Shown here one piece after another: positions 1 to 10,956 of a stretch of 64,000 nt of DNA. The DNA is from Anisus vortex. Taxonomy: Eukaryota; Mollusca; Gastropoda; Planorbidae. The position numbers and the translations under genes were made by a program. The notes beneath the pieces are model-generated. The model had not been told where the DNA came from, made no database searches, and was given only the letters and a program-made list of their open reading frames with translations. The stretch covers positions 3,550,771-3,614,770 of the forward strand of contig OX421497.1 in the NCBI GenBank assembly GCA_949126835.1. Direction: 5' to 3'. Positions within the stretch are counted from its first letter, which is position 1; every line of letters starts with the position of its first letter.

Positions 1-295
1 CCTTAGAAACACAATAACAACATGTTACAATGCTCAGATAAACACAAGAACACAAGAATTTGGGATAGCAAATGGATATAAGGAGCCTACTCTTTCTTAC
101 TGAGTGGTATCCGGGCATGGAATGGTTTGCCTGAACAAACCAGAATGAGCCAGTAACTTAAAACTCTAATAATATTGCAGGACTAGACTCGGACCACGGA
201 TGAGCGTAGGACGCAATAATCTTCTTTATAGAAGGAGCGTCTGTGGCAAATTAAACATTGTTCAATTAAACATTGTTCATAGTAATATATAAGAT
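1..295 (+). mobile_element. 3' end of a non-LTR retrotransposon (LINE family A)
   Basis: The stretch encodes the C-terminal signature [10 protein letters not shown], typical of the end of Jockey/CR1-type reverse transcriptase ORFs. It is followed by a tail (roughly 205-250) of the form GTAGGACGCAATAATCTTC, then GAAGGAGCGTCTGT. The same block recurs near 36255-36575 and 40235-40415, and reversed at 9155, 21185, 21668 and 24120. It ends in short ATTGTTC-type repeats. The 5' part lies outside the window. Family assignment is by the WNGLP motif only. Confidence 0.7.
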
Positions 296-935
296 AAGGG
301 AGTGGGGGCACAAGTGCCCACATTGAAATCCGCTCCCTGACCACCTTAATGAATGCGTCGATTGAAGACCGTTTAACACCATGAACGGCCCTTCGAACGT
401 TATTAGAAAAGGCTGCAGTTGAAGTGTTAGGGCCTACACTTTTATAGCTATATTAATATTGACTGTAGATAGTGATTTGATTAATTAACAACTAAAATAA
501 TTATTTTCAAAAGTAAAGATCCTAACTTGTACGAGGGCATTGGTGTACATTTCAATATCATCATTTTTCTTTAATTGCGAATTATGATAAACATAAATAT
601 ACATAGTCTATGTTAGTCGCTTCATTTAAAAAAAGAGTGATAAATAATATACATTGATTAGTCTGTGTTAGTCGCTTCATTTATTTAAGGAAGTTAAAAT
701 TAAAAAAATTAATTTGCCCTTGTTTTAAATAAGAAACAAGCAGACGACAAAATTGCCTGATCTGGTAGCCATGTTCTTTTATGTGTGTACGAAAGAAAGA
801 AAACCAGAACCTCACATCAAAGTTATACAAAGAATAACTAGCTTTGACATTGCTGTTATTATATAAAAACAAAATATTGTTCAGTAAGCTTAGTTATAAT
901 AGAAAGTCCCTAGATTTTGAAAACCATAGTCTAGT
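296..935. other. AT-rich intergenic stretch without a recognisable gene
   Basis: No exon-like sequence is seen. A short direct repeat containing GTTAGTCGCTTCATTTA occurs at about 612-628 and again at about 668-684. It is the only structure noted. Confidence 0.5.
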
Positions 936-1195
936 ACATGGGTCGGCAACCTAAGGCACGCGTGCCAAACTTGGCACGCAGTGCAATTTTCGATGGCACC
1001 TCCAAGAGGTGTATTGTATTGATAAAAAACATTTCCGGTTCTGAATGAAGAAAACTCAATGTGGAAGCCGAAGTTCCTGAATGACATAGAGCGACACACT
1101 TCAGTGAGTTGCATTTACAAGCACCACTGGAATGGATTTGCATTGAAACTCGACACATCTTGCCTTGAAATCAATTTCAAAACATTTAACTACAT
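936..1195 (+). mobile_element. Left part of a hAT-type non-autonomous element (GGGGTCGGCAACC family)
   Basis: It begins near the terminal motif GGGTCGGCAACCTAAGGCAC and carries the subterminal GCGTGCCAAACTTGGCAC palindrome-like block found in the complete copy at 16148-17255 (reverse orientation) and at 58983. It breaks off where a SINE 3' end begins. Confidence 0.65.
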
Positions 1196-1312
1196 GGCCA
1201 CACAATAACCCTAGTATGCCGTGGACACAGAAACTGGTGAACGCTGCTTCACCGGACCTATGGATCAGTTCGGTCCGACGGGTAGTTTACTTTTGACTCA
1301 CTTACATCCTTA
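1196..1312 (+). mobile_element. 3' part of tRNA-derived SINE (family 1)
   Basis: It matches the 3' body shared by about fifteen copies in the window: GGCCACACAATAACC, a CCGTGG/CACAGAAACTGGTGAACGC block, then a CGGTCCGACGGG motif and a TTTACTTTTGACT tail. The tRNA head is missing. Confidence 0.75.
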
Positions 1313-1376
1313 TATTAAGGCGGTGTCACAATAACTAGTCTACATACTTTTCATCTACTACACTTCGTCTACAACA

Positions 1377-1570
1377 AGGGTGTGCAACAGGTGGCCCGCG
1401 GGCCACAAAACGGCCCGCCAAGCCTTTTAGTGTGGCCCCGAAGAGCTTCTAACAGCATTTTTTTTAATTCGTTGCATTGATAATGCAAATAAATGTTCAG
1501 ACGGTGTGAACCGTCTTGTTGTATAAAATGTCATATGCGGCCCAATGCAGAAAAATGTTGCACACGTCTG
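1377..1570. mobile_element. Short hAT-like MITE with 8-bp target duplication
   Basis: The ends are inverted: AGGGTGTGCAAC at the left, and GTTGCACACGTCTG at the right, which reads CAGACGTGTGCAAC on the other strand. It is flanked by ctacaaca (1369-1376) and ctacgaca (1571-1578), an 8-bp duplication with one mismatch. The GGCCCGCGGGCC block near the left end is typical of hAT MITEs. Confidence 0.65.
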
Positions 1571-1724
1571 CTACGACAACTCGTCTAACGACACATCGTC
1601 TACCAACACTTGGTCTAACGCGACAGTTCATGTAACGACACTTCGTCTAACGTCTAAAATTTGGTATACAAGACGATTCGTCTACCGCGACAATTCGTTT
1701 AACACAACAGTCTACGCCTACTGA
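1571..1724. repeat. Degenerate TCGTCTAC-type tandem repeat, left part
   Basis: Irregular copies of a 12-17 bp motif around GACACTTCGTCTAC(C). The same motif resumes at 5290-5345 and 5858-6030. The LINE at 1725-5290 therefore appears to have landed inside this array. Confidence 0.6.
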
Positions 1725-4700
1725 TCTGATTTTTTCAATATTCTAGAAATGGAAATAATCGATAAAAGAAATATCACTAACAATATAATCATAATGGGTG
1801 ATTTTAACGCTCATACCAAAGAAAGAGAAGATTACATTATAGACTCCATAACAAGTCCCCACGAACTCTATGTAGAAATAAGTACCCAGACAGAAGAAAC
1901 GCTTAAAAGAAAAGACATTCCACTCAAACGTATAAACGTAGATACGACAATACCGAATAACTGGGGCCGCAAACTAATCGAAACATGTAAAAACACAAAC
2001 ATGTTAATAATGAATGGAAGGAAGGGGTTACTGTCACATAAACCTACGACTACATTTAGCACAGTAATCGATTACGTACTAGCAGACAATGACCTTTTTC
2101 AAAAAATTAGGAATCTAATAATCCACGACTTTGATCACCTATTCTCAGATATCCATTGTTTAATATCATGTGAATATGAGATTGAGATTGGTGGAGCAAA
2201 TAAACCTGGAAATGCGCGTAGACGACTAAATAATAGACCAGTGGTAGAGATCATTAAACCGTGGGTGCAAACTAAATCTAAGAACTATTTTGAAATGGTA
2301 GAAAAGCAAAACAAAAACAGCATAAATCTGAAACTAGACGAATTACTAGAAAGAAGTGACCTTTGTAACTCCCCTGAAAACAAAAAACAAGAAATAAATA
2401 ACATAGTAGAGGAAATAAATAAAATATTAATAAATTCTGCAAATGAAATATTTGGCACAAATCGATACCCTAATGATAAAAATAACCTAAGAAAAAATAA
2501 ACCCTGGTTTACACTTATATGTAGACAAAAACGAAGATTATACCTTAAAGCAAGAAGAATGAATAGTACCCTTAAAACCAAAGGCTCACTTGAAAGTTTA
2601 AAAACACACAGTAAAAACTACAAGCGTGAAATGAACACCGCTATAAATAAATATGAAAACAAAATGAGAAATAAAATAAAAAATCTGAAAGGAAAGAATC
2701 CAAAAGAGTACTGGCGTATCCTAAAGGACAAAAACAGAAAAGAAGATTATAATGACATTAGTATTGACGAATTGTTCCATTTTTTCAAATCCCAAAACGA
2801 AACGACAGACAACTGTTGCATGAACCCAATAAAAACCAATTTAACCGCACCTAACTTAGATACGACAAGACTTAATGGTGAAATAACATATAATGAAGTG
2901 TTATCAGCCATCAATAAAACAAGTAATAATAAAAGCTGCGGACACGATAAAATTTATAATGAATATATAAAATGCACAAAGGTTATAATGATACCCACAT
3001 ACGTAAAATTATTCAATGTTATCCTAAAAGATGGAATTTTCCCCGAAAGCTGGTCACTAGGGATGATATGTCCAATATATAAAAATAAAGGCAGCAAGGC
3101 AAAGCCCGAAAACTTTAGACCAATTACCTTATTATCATGCTTAGGTAAACTATTCTCATCCATTCTTAATGTACGAATGGAGATGTTCCTTGAAGAGCAC
3201 AACTTATTAAACGAGAATCAAATGGGTTTTAGAGAAGGTTATTCCACAACGGAAGCATCATTTATACTATATGCGCTGAGCTTTTTAATAAAAAATAAAG
3301 GTGACAAACTGTTCTGTGCATTCATTGATCTAAAAAGAGCTTTCCCGTCTATTAAAAGAAAATTACTCTGGGCGAAAATGTTAGATATAGGCATAGATGG
3401 AATTTTCCTTAAATGTATACAGGGGTTATATAGAGATATTAAATCGACAGTAAAATTAAATACAAACCTGTCACCGTTATTTAACTGCGAAGCAGGACTA
3501 AGAGAGGGAGAACATCTGAGCCCTCTATTATTTTCTATGTTTATTAATGACTTAGATTCTTATTTAGAACTAAAAGGTGCAAGTAGCTTAACTATCAGCA
3601 ACGATAACAACGCAGATCTACTAAAAATATTCACATTATTATATGCTGACGACACAACAATCCTAGCTAAAACCGCAAAAGAATTACAGAAAAACTTAAA
3701 CATTTACAGTAACTATTGCAAGGAGAACCACTTAAACATAAATGAAGATAAGACAAAAATAATGATATTCGGTAGAAAGGGGAGGGTAGGAAATCAGAAA
3801 TTTGTACTAAATAATAATATAATAGAAATAGTTTCTAAATTTAAATACCTGGGAATAATCTTCTCAGCTAACGGTTCTTTCTCAGAACACAGGAAATATT
3901 GTAAGATGAAAGGTACTAATGCTATGTTCAATCTTCTCAGAAAATGCCATACACTAAGCTTGCCCATAGATAGTCAAATTGATCTATTTGATCAAACAGT
4001 ACTACCTATACTAACCTACGGTTGCGAACTATGGGGTATGGAAAATTGTGACATTTTAGAAAATGTTAGACTAAGATATTTTAAGATGATTTTAAAATTG
4101 AACACAAAAACACCAAATTATGTAGTCCTAGGCGAAACAGGCAAACTCTATATAAGATCATTTATTAAAAAAAGAATGTTACACTTCTGGATCAAAATAG
4201 CGACCGGCAAAGAAAGCAGGATTTCTAAAATAATTTATAACATTTTACTTAAAGAGCACCTGGTTGAAAAATGCAAATGGTCCGCCAATATAAAGTTACA
4301 ATTGGAACAACTAGGATTAGGATATATTTGGTTAGAACAAGATATAATAGACACTAAACTTTCAAAATCAATAATTAACTTACGTATAAATGATCAAAGT
4401 AAACAAGAACTTTATGAGAGTATGCAAATAAGCAATAAAGGTAAATTATATAGCGCTCTAAAATATAAATCTGACTGGGAAAATAGTCCACCCTTTTTAA
4501 ATAAATTACATCTGAAAGAAGCTATCTATATACTAAAAATACGAACAAGTAACAATAATTTCCCTGTTGAACTGGGTCGCCACTCCAGAATAGATTATAA
4601 TTTAAGATTATGTCCCTTTTGCTTAAAAGATATAGGAGATGGATATCACTATTTACTCCAATGTGTGCACTTCAATGCCCAACGAAAAATGTATCTAAAA

Positions 4701-5290
4701 AAATATTACTATAACAGACCTAATGTAGAAAAAATGTCGGAACTGCTTAATTCTAGCTCTCTAAAAGAACTTAAAAAACTAAGCATATTTTCAAAAATAT
4801 TAGTATCTGCTTTTAAAAAATGAGAAAAAGGTTAGAAATGTTTAAGTATTTTAACTTGTTGGTTTGTCAATATGATATTGAGAGATAGTCGTAGAAGAAA
4901 TGTAATATACTAAGCCGCAAGAAAAATTGTGAATGATTTCTTAAATGTTTGTTCTCACTATGTTAATGCCGTGCAGGTCTAATGAAAGTGATTTACCTGT
5001 ATGTCTATGTTAGTAAATTAAGTTGTAGTTTTTTTGTTTTTTTTCTTTGTTAGTTTTTTCCCCCCAAAAATTGTGTTATAAACTAAATTATCCCCCCTGA
5101 ATTTTCTTTTAGGATACCTTTAATTAATAAATTTTTTATTACTTTCATTTTATTACTAATATTGGTTTTACTATTATTGTTCAATTTATTATTCACAAAT
5201 GCTATAATTTTCTTATGTTTTTGACTATGCCTTTATTGTACCTATGTACTATGTGGCAAATAAAATATTGTTCATTGTTCATTGTTCATT
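1725..5290 (+). mobile_element. 5'-truncated non-LTR retrotransposon (LINE)
   Basis: One long ORF carries endonuclease and reverse transcriptase domains. It is followed by a roughly 440-bp AT-rich 3' UTR with an AATAAA near 5258 and a tail of ATTGTTC repeats (about 5265-5290). The coding frame is open from 1725 and begins in the middle of the endonuclease, so the 5' end is missing, as usual for target-primed reverse transcription products. Both flanks are the same TCGTCTAC-type repeat. No clean target duplication was found. Confidence 0.85.
1749..4823 (+). CDS. LINE ORF2-type protein: endonuclease (partial) plus reverse transcriptase
   Basis: The predicted protein is 1024 residues and copies element RNA into DNA at a nicked target. 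Residues 17-22 are GDFNAH, a motif of apurinic-type retrotransposon endonucleases. An SD-I-H motif near residue 134 corresponds to the SDH end of that domain. The reverse transcriptase spans about residues 430-720: FRPITLLS near 455, FIDLKRAF with the catalytic Asp at about 527, YADD at 632-635 and KYLGIIFS near 700. A C-terminal zinc-knuckle-like set is C955, C958, H967, C972. The ORF is uninterrupted, so the insertion is probably young. The first methionine is not the native start: the frame is open upstream to 1725 and continues endonuclease sequence, but the N-terminal half of that domain is absent. CR1/Jockey-like placement is an impression, not a classification. Confidence 0.9.
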   Translation: MEIIDKRNITNNIIIMGDFNAHTKEREDYIIDSITSPHELYVEISTQTEETLKRKDIPLKRINVDTTIPNNWGRKLIETCKNTNMLIMNGRKGLLSHKPTTTFSTVIDYVLADNDLFQKIRNLIIHDFDHLFSDIHCLISCEYEIEIGGANKPGNARRRLNNRPVVEIIKPWVQTKSKNYFEMVEKQNKNSINLKLDELLERSDLCNSPENKKQEINNIVEEINKILINSANEIFGTNRYPNDKNNLRKNKPWFTLICRQKRRLYLKARRMNSTLKTKGSLESLKTHSKNYKREMNTAINKYENKMRNKIKNLKGKNPKEYWRILKDKNRKEDYNDISIDELFHFFKSQNETTDNCCMNPIKTNLTAPNLDTTRLNGEITYNEVLSAINKTSNNKSCGHDKIYNEYIKCTKVIMIPTYVKLFNVILKDGIFPESWSLGMICPIYKNKGSKAKPENFRPITLLSCLGKLFSSILNVRMEMFLEEHNLLNENQMGFREGYSTTEASFILYALSFLIKNKGDKLFCAFIDLKRAFPSIKRKLLWAKMLDIGIDGIFLKCIQGLYRDIKSTVKLNTNLSPLFNCEAGLREGEHLSPLLFSMFINDLDSYLELKGASSLTISNDNNADLLKIFTLLYADDTTILAKTAKELQKNLNIYSNYCKENHLNINEDKTKIMIFGRKGRVGNQKFVLNNNIIEIVSKFKYLGIIFSANGSFSEHRKYCKMKGTNAMFNLLRKCHTLSLPIDSQIDLFDQTVLPILTYGCELWGMENCDILENVRLRYFKMILKLNTKTPNYVVLGETGKLYIRSFIKKRMLHFWIKIATGKESRISKIIYNILLKEHLVEKCKWSANIKLQLEQLGLGYIWLEQDIIDTKLSKSIINLRINDQSKQELYESMQISNKGKLYSALKYKSDWENSPPFLNKLHLKEAIYILKIRTSNNNFPVELGRHSRIDYNLRLCPFCLKDIGDGYHYLLQCVHFNAQRKMYLKKYYYNRPNVEKMSELLNSSSLKELKKLSIFSKILVSAFKK

Positions 5291-5292
5291 GT
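5250..5292 (+). repeat. LINE 3' tail with ATTGTTC microsatellite
   Basis: GTGGCAAATAAAATATTGTTC is followed by further ATTGTTC units. A very similar GTGGCAAATTAAACATTGTTC occurs at about 243-263, so the tail type is shared with a second element. Confidence 0.6.
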
Positions 5293-5857
5293 CTACCGAC
5301 TCTTCATCAACCGACCTTTTTTCCGAACGACATTTAATGTTTGTCTAAAGAAAATTAAAGTTGGAATTACCTCACTTCGTCTCTCCAAATTCGGTCTATT
5401 AATAGTTTGAACATATTTCAATCTAATAATTGTACCGGCAATGACACTATTTACATAATTTTATAATTTGGTCTACAGAAGTTGTTTTGTGCTATGTTTG
5501 GTTATATGACACATTTGGGTCTATTATCTATTGTCTAGATTCTAGATTTAATCTGATTCAACAAAATTATTCGATGTGATATTTGTGTAGTTCGGTGTAG
5601 TCCCTATATTGCTTATATTAAAAATTTCGTTCTGACTTTAGTGCTTGACCTATTTATAAGATTATTTATGTCTGATTTAGTTGCAGACCTACATCGGCAT
5701 AGACTTATACAAAATCGCCACAGCTATTCCTGGGTGTTTTGACAATAAAACTATAGACAATAGCCTATAGTCTACAGTGCACATTTTGCTGTGAATAAGG
5801 CTGAAAATCATCAGTAGGCTTAGATGCAATCAAATTTGCTACATTTTACAGCATACC
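5293..5857. other. Non-coding stretch right of the LINE
   Basis: The beginning resumes the TCGTCTAC-type repeat (about 5290-5345). The rest is AT-rich and I recognise nothing in it. Confidence 0.4.
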
Positions 5858-6030
5858 GACACTTCGTCTACCGCGACAGTTCGTCTAGCAGACAATTCGT
5901 CTACCACGACAATTCGTCTAGCAGACATTTCGTCTACCGGAGATTCGTACACCGCGACACTTCGACTACCAGACAATTCGTTTACAACAACAGTCTACGC
6001 CTACTGACAGTTTGTCTACTGACTCTTCTA
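5858..6030 (+). repeat. Degenerate TCGTCTAC-type tandem repeat, right part
   Basis: Repeated GACACTTCGTCTACCG, GACAATTCGTCTACC and similar units. The segment around 5967-6008 (CAATTCGTTTACAACAACAG) closely matches 1690-1724, immediately left of the LINE. Confidence 0.65.
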
Positions 6031-6947
6031 TAAGTAATTCTAAAACAAATTTTGTTTGTATTATTAATTTAATAAACATAAAAGACTTATTTCAGCACTA
6101 TATTATTTAATTCGGAATTATTAACGTTTTAAATATAAACTCCTTAATAATAAATGTACAATAAATAATGCAGGAAATGTTTATTTACAACTGTTTAACG
6201 TTGACTTTATATAAAGAAATAATAATTAGTCAATAATATTGGTTATATTACAAAACATAACTTTTTTTGTCATCACTATTGAATCAAATTATGTGGAACG
6301 TTGTTTTAATTAAAGGGAGATAATTAACGCGTTTTATTTGAGTTAATATTTCTAATATGTTTCAAATTTTTCTTTTATAATGAAATAAATGGCTTACAAA
6401 TAATAAATTTGAAATGAACAACCTGTAAAAAGTATTTAAAAATTATATAAATATTATGAGACTAAAGAATTTATATGTATACTTTCAAACATTACATTAG
6501 CTACTCTGTTTGTATGATTACTACGTATCTATTCTGCTTAACGGTGTTGAGTAGTCTATGCTAACGTAGTAACAATATATCTAAAGTACAATAAAAAAAA
6601 CTCTCACTTACACTGAGAGACTGAGATCAATCAAAATATAATTAACATTTGTAAGATCCTCATCTTGACTACCAATTGATAAGGATTAGACAATAATTAC
6701 CATAAATTATGTGAAATTTTAGTAATAAACTATTGTACCGGTATATGATATAAATGCAAATAAAAAATAATAATTTTATATCAAATATAAAACGCTTTAA
6801 CGATATTCTCTATGAATATTCTCCTTTGCTTTATATTTAAATATTTAAAAATCATAATACAGCAGGTTGACTTTTAGGCTGTTGGCACGCTGAATGATTT
6901 AGAAATCCTAGATTGGCACTCTGTTAGCAAAAGGCTGCCAACCCATG
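6031..6947 (+). mobile_element. hAT-type non-autonomous element, right part (GGGGTCGGCAACC family)
   Basis: The inner sequence (TAAAGGGAGATAATTAACGC, AATGCAGGAAATGTTTA) and the right end (TTGGCACTCTGTTAGCAAAAGGCTGCCAACCC) match the family seen complete at 16148-17255 in the opposite orientation. The left terminal repeat is missing. Confidence 0.65.
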
Positions 6948-7071
6948 ATAAACATGATATTTTTAAAGTTTACAAAAAAAAATTGTTTTCTTATCTTACA
7001 AATGTTAGAATAATACCACTGACCAGTAGCCTACTAAAATATGCTTCTTTTTTCTAAAACCACTGAAGTGT

Positions 7072-7348
7072 TTCCCGTCGGTCCGAATTGATCCATAGGG
7101 CTGGTGAAGCAGCGTTCACCAAATTCTGTGAGCAAGGCATACAAGGGGGATTGTGTGGTCAACACAATGCCCAGCCGCCCTTACTTTACTCCAAGCTAAA
7201 GTCGGGTACCCATCCTAGCTGGGTATAGACTTAAGGACATCCTCCAGACCCGGTAAAAAATCCTAGCCTTCAACAGGATTTGAAACCCAGGATCTACGGT
7301 ACGCCAGCCGAACCCGGGGCAGCTCGGTTGCCGACCTTGCCCCCAGGT
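7072..7348 (-). mobile_element. tRNA-derived SINE (family 1), nearly full length
   Basis: Read on the - strand it has a worn tRNA head, the GTCTGGAGGATGTCC and GGGTACCCGACTTTAG body, and a 3' end with GGTGAACGCTGCTTCACCAGC and CGGACCGACGGG. Confidence 0.75.
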
Positions 7349-7835
7349 AGATCAAGTGCAGAGCAATAATTTGTATAACAAGTGAATAACAAGTACTCAA
7401 AAATGACAAGTTTATTTACATTTAGTGAAAACAAAAATTATATTTAGAAACACTTCAGGAAAAAAAAGTTTAGTTTTAAAACAAAAAAAAAAGAGGTAAT
7501 AATACCGAGCATCCGCATCGAGCTTAGAAATACTACACACTAATAGAATACATACTCAGAAAGACTGGTAGAAAAAAACTTGTATCGAATCCAAAATTAT
7601 TCAAGTACTAATAAAAAGTTAGCTTAATATCCGAGTGGCATTTAAAACCAATAAATGAAATGCATAATTAAATGCAAGACTGCATTGACGGACGTAATAA
7701 TATTCTCTTTACAGGTATCATTAGTTGCATTAAAAAGTTAAGATCGCCACGGTTCGTAATTTGTCTCAACTCTCATTGCAGTCGGGATATCAAGGAGAGA
7801 AAGAATGGTAGGGTGTTCGGTATTTTCTAGAAATC

Positions 7836-8110
7836 TATCTGTATCTGTGTATCTGTGTATCTGTGTATCTGTGTATCTGTGTATCTGTGTATCTGTGTAT
7901 CTGTGTATCTGTGTATCTGTGTATCTGTGTATCTGTGTATCTGTGTATCTGTGTATCTGTGTATCTGTGTATCTGTGTATCTCTGTATCTGTGTATCTGT
8001 GTATCTGTGTATCTGTGTATCTGTGTATCTGTGTATCTGTGTATCTGTGTATCTGTGTATCTGTGTATCTGTGTATCTGTGTATCTGTGTATCTGTGTAT
8101 CTGTGTATCT
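7836..8110. repeat. 8-bp microsatellite (CTGTGTAT)n
   Basis: About 34 nearly perfect copies of an 8-bp unit, with one variant unit (tctctgta) near 7981. Open frames across it on both strands are translations of the repeat and not genes. Confidence 0.95.
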
Positions 8111-8238
8111 CACATAGGAGCTTTCTATTTTTCGCCGTAGGAGCAATATATAATATAGAGATTACAGATCAGCGAAATAAAAGTTAAAATATAGCAGTAC
8201 AGAATCAGCTAGTGCCTACTTTATTTCTCTCCCCCACA

Positions 8239-8333
8239 CAGGGCCGTATTTAGGATTGTGGGGGCCCTGTTCCCAAATGTATGTGGGGGCCCCTGTTCCA
8301 ATGGAACATGTGGAACAAGCCTAAATACGCCAC
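8239..8333. mobile_element. Very short TIR element
   Basis: The left end CAGGGCCGTATTTAGG and the right end CCTAAATACGCCACTG are inverted copies about 95 bp apart. No convincing target duplication was seen, so it may be a deletion product of a hAT-like element. Confidence 0.5.
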
Positions 8334-8737
8334 TGCGCCCCCACAGAAGTGTCGATATGGTTCTGAAAGAGTTCTGGAATTACGGGTGTTTTCATACAAT
8401 GGAAAGAAAATGTCTTTGTTTTTTTTTTACTTTTTAATCAGAAGCGAGGCCACGAGAAGATTTGTGTGTGTCTTTAAGGGGGGGGGGGGGAGGGGTCTAG
8501 AGAAATCTGGTAAAAAGCATAGGCAGCCCCTGAAATGTATTAGAACAGTTTTAAAAAACCCAACTCTGTACTAAATTTCAAAATAAATGTTTGTCACTCA
8601 AAAGTTCAGCTCCCAGGGGTAACAAATGATGGTTGGCTCCTAGTTACAACTATCGTCTTATAATAGTAAAAACTCTAATCGTGTTAAAATAGGGTTATGC
8701 ATCATTATATTATATCGTTAAAACATGACAATGTGCT

Positions 8738-8802
8738 GGCCACACAATCCGCTCCCACATGCCGTGGAGAAAGAAAACAACAGCTACTGAACGCTGTTTC
8801 AC
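8738..8802 (+). mobile_element. SINE family 1 remnant
   Basis: CTGGCCACACAATCCGC, then CATGCCGTGG and CTGAACGCTGTTTCAC match the SINE 3' body. Both ends are eroded. Confidence 0.5.
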
Positions 8803-9154
8803 TGTGCACCAAAAATATTTTTTTGTTGGAACTTTTTGTTTTGTTGTAAACAAAATAAATAACAGTGTTTTGTTTGGATAATGTAAACGCACCCTATTGA
8901 CACGTCGTTAAAATGCTTGAGTAAAAATAAAAAAAACGGTAATTTCCGAAAACAGAGAAAATGCACTGGTTTGCCAAATAACTTAGTTTAAATAGGTGAA
9001 ATTTCTACGGGAAAATTGTATAACTTTGAGTGTCAAACTACTTCATCAACGAGGGTTGCTGATAATATTTTCTGTATTCGTTCGCGCACGTCAAAATATA
9101 TAGTCTAGCTTTTTCTTATCTCATATGCTCCGTACGTTAATTTCATACAGAAGA

Positions 9155-9285
9155 TTTTTGCGTCCTACGCTTTACCAGTGGTTTAAGTCGAGTCCTGCTA
9201 TTTGTATTGGGTTTTAAATGTAGTTAAATTGTTGGTTTCCCTAGTTTGCTCAGGTAACCCACTCAGTAAAAAGATGCCCCTTTGG
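9155..9285 (-). mobile_element. LINE family A 3' end
   Basis: The reverse strand reads through a degenerate WNGLP-like end into the GCGTAGGACGCAAAAATCTTC tail. It is a short eroded copy. Confidence 0.6.
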
Positions 9286-9477
9286 AAGAAAGAGACTCTT
9301 TACGCGTCAACGTTGTAAATGGAGAGAAAAAAAAAGTTATATTTTATCTCTAAAATTTTACTAAGTTATTATATATTATTTAAAATAGTTTATAATTAAC
9401 AATAGTAATAATATTAAATGTAACAACACTAAAATGTAGGATAATTTATATATATTTTATTTTTTAAAAAAACCTGC

Positions 9478-9662
9478 GACAAAGAGTCATTCAAGAACAA
9501 TTTAAAGACATTTCTTCTTCACTAAGTTGTTCATGTACACTTCCATCAGCACACAACTTGTTTAAAACTATTTTAGAATGTAATTGTCGTTTCATTTTTA
9601 TGAGCGCGCTGAGCATGCTTGGCATTAGCATGGAGTGAGTCGCTATATAAATGAACTATTGT
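9478..9662 (+). repeat. Interspersed repeat (family 3, ATT-tailed SINE-like)
   Basis: It shares AAAGAGTCATTCAAGAACAA, the GCGCGCTGAGCATGCT block and GCTATATAAATGAACTATT with copies at 19620, 47395 and (reversed) 62655. The GCTATATAAAT ending followed by ATT units suggests a retroposed tail. Confidence 0.6.
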
Positions 9663-9722
9663 TTTTTATATTGTATTTCTTTGTATGTTATGATGCTAAA
9701 AGTCGTAAAGCGTTATCTACAT

Positions 9723-9935
9723 CAGGGGTCGGGCAACCTACGAAACGCGTGCCAGACTTGACACGCAGAGCGCTTTTTAATGGCACGCGGAATACCCAAA
9801 AAAAAGGCGAATTCAAATCACATCTCAAGACATTGGTTGGAAACGCACGTTGACTTTTAGGCTCCTGGCACGTTGAATGAGTTATAAATCCTATTTCGGA
9901 CGCACTAATATTAAAAGGTTGCCGACCACATCATG
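9723..9935 (+). mobile_element. Internally deleted hAT MITE (GGGGTCGGCAACC family)
   Basis: It starts CAGGGGTCGGGCAACCTACG and ends AAAAGGTTGCCGACC, so the ends are inverted. It is only about 210 bp, against about 1.1 kb for the complete copy at 16148-17255. The right terminal CCTG is lost. Confidence 0.7.
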
Positions 9936-10417
9936 ATTGGAAACGTACTAATCTAAAGTCCGAATATTTGAAGCATCACAGTCAATGCCTCAACAAGACG
10001 TAGGCCTATTAGTTTATGTGCAGACTTTTACAATTATGAAAATGAAACTTAGATACATGTACAAAAACATAGCCGCATCAGAAATGAGCAAAGCATTTCT
10101 CACGCAGCTGAACGTGTTTCTCATTAAACGATAGGCTATTTTAAACACTTCTGCAGACTTTTCTTTGGGGAGACTAATACAAACAAATTAGAGAAAAACT
10201 AAAACAAGAATCAGAAAGCCATGAGTTTTATTTCTGTTTTTTTTTTTTCTTTTGAAAAGAGCACTATTGGGAAACATCAAAAAGCTAACAATTGCATTAA
10301 TGCAGCAGCGGTTCTAACAATATTTTATTTGTATTTTGGACACAGCCCCCACTCCCTGTAGGAAGGCTATTGATAGAACCCTGATGTCCCCAGAAGAAAA
10401 GAGAACATAACAGAGTA

Positions 10418-10672
10418 TTTATGGGGTACGGTGGGAAGCGCATTCAACTGGCGTAACTGAAGGTCCTTGGTTTCAATTTTGGTGAAGGCGAGGATGTGTT
10501 CCCGGATCTGGAGGGTGTCCCTCAGTCTACCCAGCTCTGATGGCTACCTGACATTAGTTTATGTAAAGTATAGGCGGCTGGGCAATGTGCTGGACCATAG
10601 AAACTGGTGATCGCTACTTTTTCGGCCCTATGGATTAATTCGTTTCGACGGGTTACTTTACTTACTTTCACA
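10418..10672 (+). mobile_element. tRNA-derived SINE (family 1)
   Basis: Worn tRNA head with a box-B-like GGTTTCAATTTTGGTGAAGG, then GGAGGGTGTCCCTCAGTCTA, GGCGGCTGGGCAATGTGCTGG, and a 3' end at CGACGGGTTACTTTACTTAC. Confidence 0.8.
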
Positions 10673-10956
10673 GTAAGCTGAACGAGATGTAGTGGCAAAT
10701 AATATTATATTGTATTTATTGAAGTCACCATCAGAGAAACTCGGAACCACAACTTGGCGGTAGTTGGAAGTAAAGGGAGACTACTAGTGCACAAGTTCAT
10801 TGTGTACTTCTTATCTTATCTTGGTGTGAAACATAATCAAAATTCGAAATGTAGACCTATGCATTATAATATGAAATACAATTACTTAATCGTTCTTTCT
10901 GTGTGGATGAACGAGGAACGACTGTAGATCTATTATTAGCAGCATAAAGTTTGACA

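Noticed and set aside
1377..1570. CpG-island-like promoter because of GGCCCGCGGGCC
   Set aside because: The GC-rich block is the subterminal part of a hAT MITE with inverted ends and flanking duplication.
7805..8187. Four overlapping frames of about 84-111 codons (VYLCICVS type)
   Set aside because: They are translations of an 8-bp microsatellite in every phase and on both strands.
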